Shown piece after piece: positions 1 to 8,681 of a DNA stretch of 64,000 nucleotides. The number at the start of each line of letters is the position of its first letter. Within the stretch, counting starts at the first letter, position 1. The notes beneath the pieces were generated by a model, which saw nothing but the letters and a program-made list of their open reading frames with translations, was not told the DNA's origin and searched no databases. Location: NCBI RefSeq assembly GCF_012044895.1, contig NZ_CP050695.1, positions 2,510,501 through 2,574,500 on the forward strand, read 5' to 3'. This stretch comes from Aquisalimonas sp. 2447. Its GTDB lineage: Bacteria > Pseudomonadota > Gammaproteobacteria > Nitrococcales > Aquisalimonadaceae. The position numbers were made by a program, and so were the translations under genes.

Positions 1-2166
1 TTATCCGGAAACAGGGCAGGAGCGACGGTGCGCTCCGGTGACGGGTCCGGTCCCGTCCGCGTCGTCGCCGCCCAGCGCGATCAGCGCATCGGCGGCAACG
101 GCGCCGCGTCCGGCAGGCCGGACGATGAGTGGGTTGACGTCCAGTTCCACCAGACGATCCGCCTCGGCGACGGCATAGTCCGCCACGGAGAGGCAGGCAG
201 TCACGGCGGCGGCCATGTCACCGGCCTCACCGCCGCGAAAACCGAGCATCTGCTGGCCGGCGCCGGTGGACTCCAGTGCCTCGCGCACTTGCGCCGCGCT
301 GGTGGGCAGCAGCACGGTTCGGACGTCGGCCATGAGTTCCGCGAGCACGCCCCCACTGCCAACCACCAGCACCGGCCCCACCAGCGGATCACGCTTCACG
401 CCGACGATGAGTTCCGCCACGGCGTCAGTCACCATGCCTTCCACCAGCCAGCGCTCGGCGTGCAGGCCCTGGTGCGCCAGGCGTTCACGCATGCCGGTCA
501 CCGCCGACCGCGCGGCAACCGCACCGGCGACATTCACGGCCACGGCCCCGGCATCGCTCTTGTGTGCAAGGTCCGGGACCAGCGCCTTGATCACCACCGG
601 ATAGCCGATGCGCGCCGCGGCCTCGGCCACCGCCTCCTCACGGCATACTTCGCCCTGCGGCACCGGGAGGCCCCGGGCCGCAAGCGTCGCCTTGCTGGCC
701 GATTCATCCAGCGCTGTCCCGGGCTGGACTCCCGCCGACACGCCCCCGGCCGGGCCCGGCCAAGGGCCGCCCCGCGCCAGCAGATGCCCACGCAGGGTGG
801 CGTACCGGCTGGCATGACCCAGCGCACGGCAGCCCTCGGCCAACCCCTGGAGGGGCGCCACACCGGCCGCGAAGCACGCGCCCCGTGCGGCATCGGGCAG
901 CGCCTCCGGCAGGGTACTCAAGACCACGGCGGGGGTATTCCCGCGGCCCGCGGCCGCCAGGTAGCCGTCCAGGGCCGCACGCCAGTTGCCGGCGGTGCCG
1001 TCGTCCGACGGCGGAAAGTCCAGGAGCAGCACACCGGTATCCGCACCGGTGGCCAGCGCGGCTTCGAAACCCCTGGCGCAGGCCACCGCATCGCCCCAGA
1101 TCCGCGTATTGTAGTCCAGCGGGTTGCCCACACTGGCCGGCGGAATCCGGAATGCCTCGGCCAGCGCCGGTACGCGCTCGGCCGGTGGCGCCGGCAGCGT
1201 GAGCCCCGCCGCGGCCAGCAGGTCGCCCATGAGTGCGGCTTCACCCCCCGAGCACGACAGGGACAGCACTGCGGGCCCGGCCAGCGGCCCGTTGACGGCG
1301 AACAGCTTCAGGGTCTCCAGCCACTCCGCCAGCGTGCGCGCCCGGACGATCCCGAGACTCTCGAAGAGGGCATCGAACACGGCGTCGGAGCCGGTCAGCA
1401 CCGCCGTGTGGCTCATGGAAGCGCGACTGCCGGCTTCCGACGCCCCGACCTTCAACGCCACCAGCGGCACACCCTGTTGCAGGGCGCGGGTGGCGGCCGC
1501 GGCGAAGCGGGCGGCGTCATCGAGCCCCTCGATGAACAGGCCGATGGCGGACACCCGCGGGTCGTCCAGCAGGGCGTCAATGAAATCGGCGATCTCGAGC
1601 TGCGCCTGGTTGCCGGTGCCGATCACGCAGGCCAGCGGCACGCCGCGCTGCTCGAAGGTGGCGTTCAGGGCGATGTTGCCGCTCTGGCTGATCACGGCCA
1701 CGCCGGCGTCGACGCGCTCACCGCCGTGCTCGTCGGGCCACAGAGCAACCCCGTCCAGATAGTTGAGGATGCCGTGGCAGTTCGGGCCCAAGAGGGCGCA
1801 GTCGCCGGCCGCATCCACCAGCGCCCGCTGCAGGGCGTCGTCGCCCTCTTCCCGGAAGCCGGCAGCAAAGCAGACGCCGCCGCCTGCGCCGCGGGCATTC
1901 AGCGCGGCGAACACGTCGGGACAGGCCTCGGCCGGCGTCGCCACTAGTGCGGCATCGGGCACTTCCGGGAGTGTTGCCACACCGGAGAAACAGGTCCGGC
2001 CCGCCATGGCGCTGCGGCGCGGGTTCACCGGCCACACCTCCCCGGTGAAGCCGATGCCGTCGAGCTGGCGCGCGGCCTCCTCGGCGGCGTCACCGCCGAT
2101 CACCGCCACGTGCCGCGGGCGCAGCACGCGCTGCAACTGCTCCTTGCGACTGGCGTGGCTCACCAT
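1..2166 (-). CDS. Acetate--CoA ligase (ADP-forming)-like acyl-CoA synthetase
   Basis: A 721-residue single-chain NDP-forming acyl-CoA ligase. The order is an N-terminal CoA-binding Rossmann domain (about residues 12-135, HVAVIGG), succinyl-CoA-ligase-like flavodoxin domains (about 150-440, SQSGNIALN), and a C-terminal ATP-grasp domain (about 490-700, YPVVIKALVPDLAHKSDAG). The SHTAVLTGSD loop near residue 253 carries the histidine that is phosphorylated in this family. The family makes acyl-CoA from a free acid, CoA and ATP, or runs in reverse; the substrate cannot be read from sequence. It lies 6 bases downstream of an acyl-CoA dehydrogenase gene and is last in a three-gene leftward operon with a CaiD-like hydratase, so activation of a carnitine-like or branched acid is a reasonable guess. 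The stop codon is at the very edge of the window; the gene is complete. Confidence 0.9.
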   Translation of the reverse strand: MVSHASRKEQLQRVLRPRHVAVIGGDAAEEAARQLDGIGFTGEVWPVNPRRSAMAGRTCFSGVATLPEVPDAALVATPAEACPDVFAALNARGAGGGVCFAAGFREEGDDALQRALVDAAGDCALLGPNCHGILNYLDGVALWPDEHGGERVDAGVAVISQSGNIALNATFEQRGVPLACVIGTGNQAQLEIADFIDALLDDPRVSAIGLFIEGLDDAARFAAAATRALQQGVPLVALKVGASEAGSRASMSHTAVLTGSDAVFDALFESLGIVRARTLAEWLETLKLFAVNGPLAGPAVLSLSCSGGEAALMGDLLAAAGLTLPAPPAERVPALAEAFRIPPASVGNPLDYNTRIWGDAVACARGFEAALATGADTGVLLLDFPPSDDGTAGNWRAALDGYLAAAGRGNTPAVVLSTLPEALPDAARGACFAAGVAPLQGLAEGCRALGHASRYATLRGHLLARGGPWPGPAGGVSAGVQPGTALDESASKATLAARGLPVPQGEVCREEAVAEAAARIGYPVVIKALVPDLAHKSDAGAVAVNVAGAVAARSAVTGMRERLAHQGLHAERWLVEGMVTDAVAELIVGVKRDPLVGPVLVVGSGGVLAELMADVRTVLLPTSAAQVREALESTGAGQQMLGFRGGEAGDMAAAVTACLSVADYAVAEADRLVELDVNPLIVRPAGRGAVAADALIALGGDDADGTGPVTGAHRRSCPVSG

Positions 2167-2172
2167 GCCTCC

Positions 2173-3336
2173 TCAGGCCCCGTGGGCCCGCAACAGGTCC
2201 CGTGCGATGATGTGGCGCTGGATTTCGCTGGTGCCGTCCCAGATGCGCTCGATCCGGGCATCCCGCCAAAGGCGCTCCAGGGGCAGGCTGTCCATCAGCC
2301 CCATGCCGCCGTAGACCTGGATGCACTCGTCGGTGACCCGGGCGAGCATCTCCGAGGCAAACAGCTTCGCCTTGGCGGCATCGGCATCGGTGAGGCGCCC
2401 CTGGTCGTGAAGCCAGGCGGCGCGCAGGCACAGCATCTCGGCCGCGTCGATGTCCGTGGCCATGTCGGCGAGCTTGAAGCCGGTGCCCTGGAAGCGGCCG
2501 ATGGGCTGACCGAACTGCTCCCGGGAAGCGGCCCACTCCACCGCCAGCTCGTGGGCACGCCGTGCGCGGCCCACGCACTGGGCGCCCACGGTCAGGCGAC
2601 TGGCGGACAGCCACGTGCCGGCAAGCTCCATGCCCTGGTCCGGCTCGCCGAGCACCTGGCTGGCCGGGACACGGCAGTCATCAAAGTGGATGACGCTGTT
2701 GTGGTAGCCGCGATGCGACACAGGCCGGTATCCGGGGTGCACGTCCACCCCGGGCGTGTCGTGATCCACCAGGAACACGCTGATGCGCTTGCGCCGTCCG
2801 CGGCGCGGGTCGTCGTCCTCGCCGGTGGCAGCAAAGAGGATGGTGTAGTCGGCCATATCGGCATGGCTGATGAAGTGTTTGGTGCCGTTGATGACGTAGT
2901 CATCGCCGTGGCGCACCGCAGTGGTGCCCATGCCCCGCAGGTCGGAGCCGGCCCCCGGCTCGGTCATGGCCAGGCAATCCATGCGCTCGCCGCGGATGGT
3001 CGGGTAGAGATACCACTGCGCCTGCTCGTCGGTGCAGGCGCGCAGAATGTTGCTCGGCCGGTGCACCAGGGCCTGCAGGGCGAAACTGGTCCGCCCAAGC
3101 TCGCGTTCGAACAGGGTCAGGCTGACGCTGTCCAGCCCCGCCCCACCCAGCTCGGCGGGCATGTTGGCGGCGTAGAAACCGTTGTCGATGGCGGCCCGAC
3201 GAATGCGCTCCGCCACATGGGCGGGCACGGCATCGTCGCGCTCCACCGTCTCTTCGTGCGGCAGGCACTCCTGGTCGACAAAGCGGCGGATGCTGCCGAC
3301 GATCATCTGCTGTTCAGTGGTGGGTTCGAATTCCAT
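2173..3336 (-). CDS. Acyl-CoA dehydrogenase
   Basis: A 387-residue FAD-dependent acyl-CoA dehydrogenase of usual length with N-terminal helical, central beta-barrel (MTEPGAGSDLRGM, substrate/flavin contact) and C-terminal helical domains (REQFGQPIGRFQG; QVYGGMGLM). The family forms a trans-2,3 double bond in an acyl-CoA and passes electrons to ETF. It sits between the acyl-CoA ligase and the CaiD-like gene, so in this operon it probably handles the same CoA thioester, as CaiA does in carnitine metabolism, although overall it looks like a general acyl-CoA dehydrogenase. One oddity: the motif that usually reads YEGTxEIQ, whose Glu is the catalytic base in medium- and short-chain enzymes, reads WDGTSEIQ here, so the base would be Asp or must lie elsewhere, as in isovaleryl- and long-chain enzymes. 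Confidence 0.92.
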   Translation of the reverse strand: MEFEPTTEQQMIVGSIRRFVDQECLPHEETVERDDAVPAHVAERIRRAAIDNGFYAANMPAELGGAGLDSVSLTLFERELGRTSFALQALVHRPSNILRACTDEQAQWYLYPTIRGERMDCLAMTEPGAGSDLRGMGTTAVRHGDDYVINGTKHFISHADMADYTILFAATGEDDDPRRGRRKRISVFLVDHDTPGVDVHPGYRPVSHRGYHNSVIHFDDCRVPASQVLGEPDQGMELAGTWLSASRLTVGAQCVGRARRAHELAVEWAASREQFGQPIGRFQGTGFKLADMATDIDAAEMLCLRAAWLHDQGRLTDADAAKAKLFASEMLARVTDECIQVYGGMGLMDSLPLERLWRDARIERIWDGTSEIQRHIIARDLLRAHGA

Positions 3337-3362
3337 GGTCGCGCTCCTGGCCTGGCCCGTGT

Positions 3363-4166
3363 TCAGCGCCCGCGAAACTGCGGCTCGCGCTTCTCGGCGA
3401 ATGCGGCAACCCCCTCACTGGCATCCTCGCTCAGGAGCACCTTCGGGAAGTTGCGCAGCTCGTTCTCGCGCAGGTAGGTGAATGCCTCGCGGACCGACAG
3501 GGACTCCGTCTCGCGCATGATCTCCTTGATGGCCTGCACGGCCAGCGGCGCCCCGGCGGCAATGGTGTCCGCCCAGCCGCGAGCCGTGGTCATGAGTTCA
3601 TCCGCCGACACCACCGCATTCACCATGCCGTAATGGCGCGCCTCCTCGGCGGGCATGCGCCGGCCGAGGAGCAGCATCTCCATGGCAATGTTGTACGGCA
3701 GGCGTTCCGGCACCCGCTGCAGCCCGCCGGAGTCGGGCACGATACCCAGCGGCACCTCCGGCAGCGCGAAATAGGCGTCGTCGGTGCAGACGATGAGATC
3801 GCAGGCAATGGCCAGTTCCAGGCCGCCGCCGATGGCCAGGCCATTCACCGCGGCGATCACCGGCTTGTCCAGATCCCACATCTCGGTGAGCCCGGCGAAG
3901 CTGCCCGGGCCGTAGTCGTTGTGCCACCACAGCCCGACTTCATCCTCGTCGCCGGCGGCGGCGGACTTGAGATCCCAGCCCGCGGAGAAGGCCTTGTCGC
4001 CACCTCCGGTGATCAGTCCCGCGCGCAGTTCCGGGTCATCACGCAGCTCTGCGAAAGCCTCGCCCAGGCGGATGGACGTGGCCCGGTCGATGGCATTCAC
4101 GGGCGGACGATCCAGGACGATCTCCAGCACCCCGTTGCGACGTTCCACGCGTACAGCTTCCGTCAC
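3363..4166 (-). CDS. caiD: Carnitinyl-CoA dehydratase-like enoyl-CoA hydratase (CaiD family)
   Basis: A 267-residue crotonase-fold enzyme. It follows E. coli CaiD closely from memory: GGDKAFSAGWDLKSAA, LDKPVIAAVNGLAIGGGLELAIACD and LPEVPLGIVPDSGG all have direct counterparts, including both acidic residues of the active site (the E of GGGLELA and the E of LPEVPLG). CaiD interconverts L-carnitinyl-CoA and crotonobetainyl-CoA. It is the first gene of the leftward operon and lies 26 bases from the dehydrogenase gene. No caiB-type CoA-transferase or caiT transporter is visible in the window, so the real substrate could be another beta-hydroxyacyl-CoA. The family is secure, the exact substrate less so. 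Confidence 0.85.
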   Translation of the reverse strand: MTEAVRVERRNGVLEIVLDRPPVNAIDRATSIRLGEAFAELRDDPELRAGLITGGGDKAFSAGWDLKSAAAGDEDEVGLWWHNDYGPGSFAGLTEMWDLDKPVIAAVNGLAIGGGLELAIACDLIVCTDDAYFALPEVPLGIVPDSGGLQRVPERLPYNIAMEMLLLGRRMPAEEARHYGMVNAVVSADELMTTARGWADTIAAGAPLAVQAIKEIMRETESLSVREAFTYLRENELRNFPKVLLSEDASEGVAAFAEKREPQFRGR

Positions 4167-4319
4167 GGCTCCCCCTTCTCGGCGGTCTTGTCATGGCACG
4201 TGACGGCATGCTCATACAGGGGGCGCCGCTGCTGTTGTCCTGATTCGACGTTCCGTTCGCGTTGATCGCCCTGCGGCAGTCATTCCGACCCCACCATCCC
4301 GACCGGGCGGAACTGCTCC

Positions 4320-4353
4320 TGTAAGGCCACTGTAAGGTTCGCTACGCTATGTT
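4320..4353 (+). promoter_or_regulatory. Response-regulator-type promoter, copy 1
   Basis: Two direct copies of TGTAAGG (4320-4326 and 4331-4337) lie 11 bases apart, one helical turn, followed after exactly 10 bases by a -10-like hexamer TATGTT (4348-4353). The same geometry occurs at 40753, 40796 and 55391. Direct repeats with an 11-bp period replacing the -35 box are typical of OmpR/PhoB-family activators. The predicted start near 4360 leaves a leader of about 50 bases before the lipoprotein gene. The regulator itself is not encoded in this window. Confidence 0.7.
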
Positions 4354-4425
4354 CGGCTTCGCGAGAAGCGACAGAAATACCAACTGAAACATGTTCTTGG
4401 GAGGCATCATGCGGCAAAAAAAATA

Positions 4426-5505
4426 ATGACGACGGGACTGGTTGCGCTGGCACTGGGGACAACCGGCTGCATTGGCGGGGACAGCGGCAGTAGCGGTAAC
4501 GGCAACGGCAACGGCAACGGCAACGGATCAGGTAGCAGCGAGCTCGAGATCGTCCATGCCCGGGACGTCTACGACGGCGATTCCACCGAACTCGAGGAAA
4601 CCGCGCCGCTGGCGACGGATGACGACGCGGCCCTGGCCATGGATTTCGCCTACTTCGCCTATCTCGTGGAGACGGCAATGGACTCTTTCGAGGTGGTCAC
4701 GCAGCAGAACCGGGAGGACGACGAGGCGACCCAACAGACTGTGGAAAGTGACTGTCACCTGCACCCGGGCGAAGTTGAGCTGGAGGAGGAAGTCAGCCCG
4801 GCGCAACCATCCCCGGGCGACACAGTGACGATGACCACAACATGGACCACCCATCCCGACGACGGTTACTGCATTGAACTGCTGAACCACGATGCCCCGG
4901 TGGTGTTCCACGGTGAAGTAACCCAGGTCTCGGAAACGGAGTACCACGACGACGGCTCGGTCGGCGTGACCACATCGGTGACCACGTATGAGGATTTCTC
5001 CATGGAGTGGCTCTCGCTCCAGGTGGGTCAGGAACTGGTGGAAGTCATCCTGAGTGGAGAAGATCACCGCGGCAGCCTGGGTGATTCAGCGGGCGGCGAC
5101 GTAGAAAACTACATCGCCATCGCCCTCGACGTGGAACTCCCCCAACTCGGTGATGGCGACGAGCTGCACACAATCCTGCGCAACGGGCACTTCGGCACGG
5201 ACATGGAACAGGTCATCGACATGGAACTCGCGTCGCCCTTCCTGGAAGGCACGGTCACCACGAATCAGGTGGACCCGGAGACCTTCTTCGATGGTGGTTC
5301 CGACACACCGCAGACGTGTGACGGCGGCCCCCTCAACAATGCCGAGGACAGTACCAACGGGAGCGTCGAGATAAGGGCCGATGCCGTCGAGTACCTCGGC
5401 GAGCTGCAGGGCATCAGCGACTGCGGCGAGTTCGTGCTTTCAGCCGTTGCCGGTGGCGGCAGCGGCGGCACCTACATGCTGCTCGACCAGCTTCTCGAGC
5501 AGTGA
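4426..5505 (+). CDS. Putative secreted lipoprotein with out-of-frame poly-A leader
   Basis: A 359-residue protein of unknown function. The start has a lipoprotein signal (TTGLVALALGTTGC, lipid-modified Cys at residue 15), followed by a Gly-Asn linker encoded by GGCAAC hexamer repeats and an acidic extracytoplasmic domain containing a few cysteines. The start is peculiar. The well-spaced GGAGG at 4400-4404 serves an ATG at 4409 that reads MRQKK and then stops at a TAA overlapping the ATG at 4426 (TAATG). One more A in the eight-A tract (4416-4423) would fuse both into MRQKKIMTTGLVALALG, a textbook lipoprotein signal with a basic N-region. So the gene may be phase-variable, use slippage or coupled re-initiation, or carry a sequencing error. 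It is preceded by the TGTAAGG promoter shared with the S-layer and protease genes. Confidence 0.6.
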   Translation: MTTGLVALALGTTGCIGGDSGSSGNGNGNGNGNGSGSSELEIVHARDVYDGDSTELEETAPLATDDDAALAMDFAYFAYLVETAMDSFEVVTQQNREDDEATQQTVESDCHLHPGEVELEEEVSPAQPSPGDTVTMTTTWTTHPDDGYCIELLNHDAPVVFHGEVTQVSETEYHDDGSVGVTTSVTTYEDFSMEWLSLQVGQELVEVILSGEDHRGSLGDSAGGDVENYIAIALDVELPQLGDGDELHTILRNGHFGTDMEQVIDMELASPFLEGTVTTNQVDPETFFDGGSDTPQTCDGGPLNNAEDSTNGSVEIRADAVEYLGELQGISDCGEFVLSAVAGGGSGGTYMLLDQLLEQ

Positions 5506-5517
5506 ACTACATCCCTC

Positions 5518-5541
5518 GACGGTGCGGCCTCCCGCACCGTC
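5518..5541. terminator. Hairpin between convergent genes
   Basis: A perfect 10-bp stem (GACGGTGCGG / CCGCACCGTC) with a four-base loop lies just after the lipoprotein stop and before the end of the convergent AsmA-like gene. There is no T run, so it is a probable rather than certain terminator for either strand. Confidence 0.4.
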
Positions 5542-5605
5542 CAGGGCGACCTCCGAAGCGTGAGCCTCTCGGCCCGAGGCGCCGCATCGGCGGCCGTGAC
5601 CCAGG

Positions 5606-6466
5606 TCAGAACAGATCCTCGATCTCGTCCACGGCCTGGTCCACGGCGCCTTCGATGGCATCAATGACGCCGCTGTCACCGCGCACCTCCTCGATGGAGA
5701 CGCTGCCGCCTTCCACGTGCTGGTAGGTCATGCCGGTCTCCGGGGCCATGGCCACCAGGCCATCGGCGAAATCGCCGTCCAGCGGTTCCGGGAGCGCGCC
5801 GGCCGTCTCTTCGAGAACCGTCACCACCACGGCCTCGAGGACCAGCCCGAGGACATCCGCCGTCACGGTACCGCCCGCCGTCTCGGAGCCGATGTCGCGC
5901 AGCTCAACGCCGTCCAGGCGCAGTGCCACCGCCACCTCCTCGCCGGCGACACCGCCGCGTACGGTCACGCGGGCGTCATCCAGCGTGAGTGACTCCACCC
6001 GCACCTGCCTGCCCTCATCGTCCGCCGCGTCAGCCTCATCGGCCACCTCGTCGGTGTCCGCGTCACCGGCGCGCTGACTCTGGGCATGCGCAAGCAACTC
6101 GCGCACGTTGGACGTCGCCCCTTCCTGCTCCAGCGTGATGTCCAGGCCTTCCAGGTGAACCCTGGACACGCGCACCTCGTCCTCACGCAGGGAGGCCAGG
6201 TCCACGGCCACGGTGCCTTCGGTCAGGTCCAGGAACCGCTCGGCGCTGTAACCATCAGGGTTCGCAATCGCCAGGTCGTTCAGCGCGAGCCCGCCATCGA
6301 GCAGCGTCACGGAGGCACCGCCCAGAGAGACCTCCGTGCCCGTCGCCTCGGTGCCACCACGCTCAATCCCCTGGCGCGCGATGGTGTCGGCAAGCACCAC
6401 GCCGACAATCCCGAGCACCACCACGATCACGACCAGCCCGATCAGCATCCTGAACACACGTTTCAT
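5606..6466 (-). CDS. AsmA-like membrane-anchored protein
   Basis: A 286-residue protein with one N-terminal membrane segment (FRMLIGLVVIVVVLGIVGVVL) after a basic start, then a region typical of AsmA/DUF748 proteins (GTEVSLGGASVTLLDGGLAL, LNDLAIANPDGYSAERFLDL). The rest should be periplasmic, with an acidic low-complexity stretch (about residues 140-165) rich in Asp, Glu and Ala. The start at MKRVFR was chosen because the hydrophobic segment follows at once and CGGGAG lies shortly upstream; longer frames add unlikely sequence. AsmA-family proteins take part in outer-membrane biogenesis and lipid transfer, but this one is much shorter than AsmA, so its role is unknown. It is a single gene convergent with the lipoprotein gene. 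Confidence 0.65.
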   Translation of the reverse strand: MKRVFRMLIGLVVIVVVLGIVGVVLADTIARQGIERGGTEATGTEVSLGGASVTLLDGGLALNDLAIANPDGYSAERFLDLTEGTVAVDLASLREDEVRVSRVHLEGLDITLEQEGATSNVRELLAHAQSQRAGDADTDEVADEADAADDEGRQVRVESLTLDDARVTVRGGVAGEEVAVALRLDGVELRDIGSETAGGTVTADVLGLVLEAVVVTVLEETAGALPEPLDGDFADGLVAMAPETGMTYQHVEGGSVSIEEVRGDSGVIDAIEGAVDQAVDEIEDLF

Positions 6467-6683
6467 GCCATACTCCCGTTGAGAATCCGATCGCGTCCCT
6501 GGCATGGAAACGTTTCTGGTGCGCGGCCTCAAGGCGTCGCGCGCAGACGACAACACTTCGCCGGTGCAGTACTGACCCTCCGGATGGCTTCGCCCCGGGG
6601 CATATGACGCTGGCATCAACGCCGCGGATCGCCCATTATTGACACCCTGATCACATTGCATTGCACCATTGGGAGTCGAAAGC

Positions 6684-7724
6684 ATGACGAGTGCAGGTTG
6701 CGCGGCACGCAAGGCGTCGGCAGTTGAGCGGGTTTACGCGCCCGAGGTGGGCAAACCGCTGCAGGTGGCCGATGGCATCATCCTGCTGCGCCTGCCCCTG
6801 CCGCTTGCACTGGACCATGTGAACACCTACCTCCTCGACGAAGGCGACGGCTGGGCCGTGGTCGACACAGGCCTGGACACGCCAGCGGCCCGGGAGCACT
6901 GGCGTCGAGCCCTGCGCACGCCGCTCCTGCGCGGCCGGCCAGTGCGCCGGGTGATCGCCACCCACCATCACCCCGACCACATCGGCCTGGCGGGCTGGCT
7001 GTGCCGGGAGTGGGACGCGCCCCTGGAGATGACCGCTGCCGAGCACGAGATCTCCACCCACTTCAAGGAAGAACCCGAGGCGAAACGCGCCCGCCGCAGG
7101 GCGTACTGGATCACCAACGGGGTTCCGGCAGACCGGGCGGAATCCCTGGTGGCAGACATGCCGGACTACCAGCGCCTGGTCCACGAGCTCCCGGACCACG
7201 TGGCGCACGTCGACGAAAGCCGGCCCTTGCGCCTGGGCGGTCGGGACTGGCGCATTCTCATCGGCAAGGGACACTCGCCCCACCAGATGTCCCTGTTCAC
7301 CGCCGGGGACGACGTCCTGCTGGCGGCGGACCAGGTTCTGCCGGGCATTTCCCCCAACATCGGGGTGTGGCCCAACGGCGCGCAGAACCCGCTGCACGAC
7401 TACCTGCGCACCCTGCAGCCCTTTGCTGAGCTCGGCGACAGCCCGCTGGTGCTCCCGGGCCACCGCTCACCCTTCCGGGGCCTGGCGGCCCGGGTCGGCG
7501 AACTCGTAGCCCACCACCACGAACGCCTGGAGCGCCTGCACGCGTTCTGCACGGAACCCACCACCTGCTACGAGGCCCTGCCCGCGGTGTTCGATCGAAA
7601 ACTGGCCCAGGAACAGGTCGGTTTCGCCATGGGTGAGGGCCTGGCACACCTGCATTACCTGCACACGGAAGGGGGCCTGGAGCTGCTGGACGACGACGGC
7701 GTGCGGCGTTTCCGGCGGACCTGA
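6684..7724 (+). CDS. MBL-fold metallo-hydrolase
   Basis: A 346-residue metallo-beta-lactamase-fold hydrolase with the metal-binding motif THHHPDHIGLAG near residue 95, further ligands in KGHSPHQMSL and LPGHRSPF, and a C-terminal winged-helix-like part (YEALPAVFDRKLAQEQVGFAMGEGLAHLHYL) as in LACTB2-like thioesterase and nuclease relatives. Substrate unknown; thioester hydrolysis is possible given the acyl-CoA genes nearby, but there is no operon link. The ATG at 6684 has GGGAG nine bases upstream; a TTG 15 bases earlier has no such site. TTGCATTGCA occurs 20-30 bases before the start and resembles the element in the phasin promoter. Confidence 0.8.
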   Translation: MTSAGCAARKASAVERVYAPEVGKPLQVADGIILLRLPLPLALDHVNTYLLDEGDGWAVVDTGLDTPAAREHWRRALRTPLLRGRPVRRVIATHHHPDHIGLAGWLCREWDAPLEMTAAEHEISTHFKEEPEAKRARRRAYWITNGVPADRAESLVADMPDYQRLVHELPDHVAHVDESRPLRLGGRDWRILIGKGHSPHQMSLFTAGDDVLLAADQVLPGISPNIGVWPNGAQNPLHDYLRTLQPFAELGDSPLVLPGHRSPFRGLAARVGELVAHHHERLERLHAFCTEPTTCYEALPAVFDRKLAQEQVGFAMGEGLAHLHYLHTEGGLELLDDDGVRRFRRT

Positions 7725-7752
7725 GTCACGCGACACGGCCATCACCGAATAA

Positions 7753-7772
7753 TACTGTTTTTTTATACAGCT
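7753..7772 (+). promoter_or_regulatory. LexA (SOS) box
   Basis: CTG-N10-CAG with an AT-rich middle (TACTG then T-rich then TACAG) matches the gammaproteobacterial LexA operator TACTG(TA)5CAGTA. It lies 60 bases before yebG, a gene that is LexA-controlled in E. coli. Confidence 0.8.
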
Positions 7773-7831
7773 TCTTCGGTTAGGCTGTCCGGGAAATGAA
7801 TGATCAAGGCCGCATCCATGCGAGGTGAATC

Positions 7832-8149
7832 ATGGCAGTCAAAGCGCTCTACGTGTCGGACAGGGATCCAAAGCAGATGATGTTCGAGAAGAAAGCCGAT
7901 GCCGATGCCCGGGACAAGGACCTCAGCGTCGCCGAGGCGCTGGACGCTTTCCTGCGCAAACAGTTCCCGAAAGCCGATGAAGCGTTGCTGGAAGAAATCG
8001 CGTACGCCCTGGGCGACCGCCGCACGGCCCTGGCGGCCCTGGCCCACAAGCTGGACCTGGACGCCCTGGAAAACGCCGACGCGCCCGGCGAGAAGGCCAG
8101 CAAGGCGGACAACGTCACGCCGATCCCCAAAGCGGACAACGGCGGCTGA
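7832..8149 (+). CDS. yebG: YebG family SOS-response protein
   Basis: A 105-residue small protein matching YebG: MAVKALYVSDRDPKQMMFEKKADADARDKDL, followed by the helical segment AEALDAFLRKQF. The C-terminal tail is charged and variable, as in other family members. YebG is a DNA-damage-inducible protein of poorly known function in E. coli. The start has GAGGTG seven bases upstream, and a good LexA box sits in the promoter. It is monocistronic. Confidence 0.9.
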   Translation: MAVKALYVSDRDPKQMMFEKKADADARDKDLSVAEALDAFLRKQFPKADEALLEEIAYALGDRRTALAALAHKLDLDALENADAPGEKASKADNVTPIPKADNGG

Positions 8150-8195
8150 GGTTTCCCGGCAACCTCGCCGAGGTGTATTGAGGGTCACTGAGACG

Positions 8196-8681
8196 TCAGC
8201 GGGGTGCCTGGCCCTGCAACCGCTCATCAAACGCAAACGGACCCCGCTCCGCACCGGTCACCACCTTCGCAAACTCCGGGTGACCGGGATTGAGCATGTA
8301 ATTCACCTCCCGCGGCACAACCACGCTGGGCACGGCCAGTGCCAGGCTCTGTGCACCCGTGAGCCAGGCATCGCCGATCTCTGCCGTCTCTGCCGGCGGC
8401 AGCGGATCACGCCAGTTCGCCGGTAGCGCGGCCTCGTCCAGATACAGGATCGACGCCGCCGGAATACGCACATGGAACAACGCGTAACCCCGCAGCGGCT
8501 GCCGCTGCCCCAGGTGCACCAGCACCTCCAGGGTCGCCAGTGACTCCGACGAGGCCACGTACACACACGGCCGGCCCTTGCTGTTCCAGCGCCCGCCGAA
8601 ACGTCGCGCGCCCTCGCCGTCGAACGCAGCATCAGCGTGCCTGGCCTTGACCAGCCGGTAGGCAGGCACTAAATCGGTCAT
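8196..8681 (-). CDS. RES-domain toxin
   Basis: A 161-residue RES family protein: the N-terminal AYRLVKARHADAAFDGEGARRFGGRWN with the conserved Arg, Gly and Trp, then YVASSESLATLEVLVHL. Characterised RES toxins deplete NAD+ by phosphorolysis or hydrolysis and are neutralised by a partner of the Xre/MbcA/ParS family. The start codon overlaps the stop of the upstream antitoxin gene by four bases (ATGA), so the pair is translationally coupled in the usual antitoxin-first order. It is full length with no sign of decay. Confidence 0.88.
   Translation of the reverse strand: MTDLVPAYRLVKARHADAAFDGEGARRFGGRWNSKGRPCVYVASSESLATLEVLVHLGQRQPLRGYALFHVRIPAASILYLDEAALPANWRDPLPPAETAEIGDAWLTGAQSLALAVPSVVVPREVNYMLNPGHPEFAKVVTGAERGPFAFDERLQGQAPR

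Noticed and set aside
4495-4530. Short tandem GGCAAC repeats as a possible CRISPR-like or regulatory array
   Set aside because: They are hexamers coding a Gly-Asn linker after the lipoprotein Cys; no spacers and in frame throughout.
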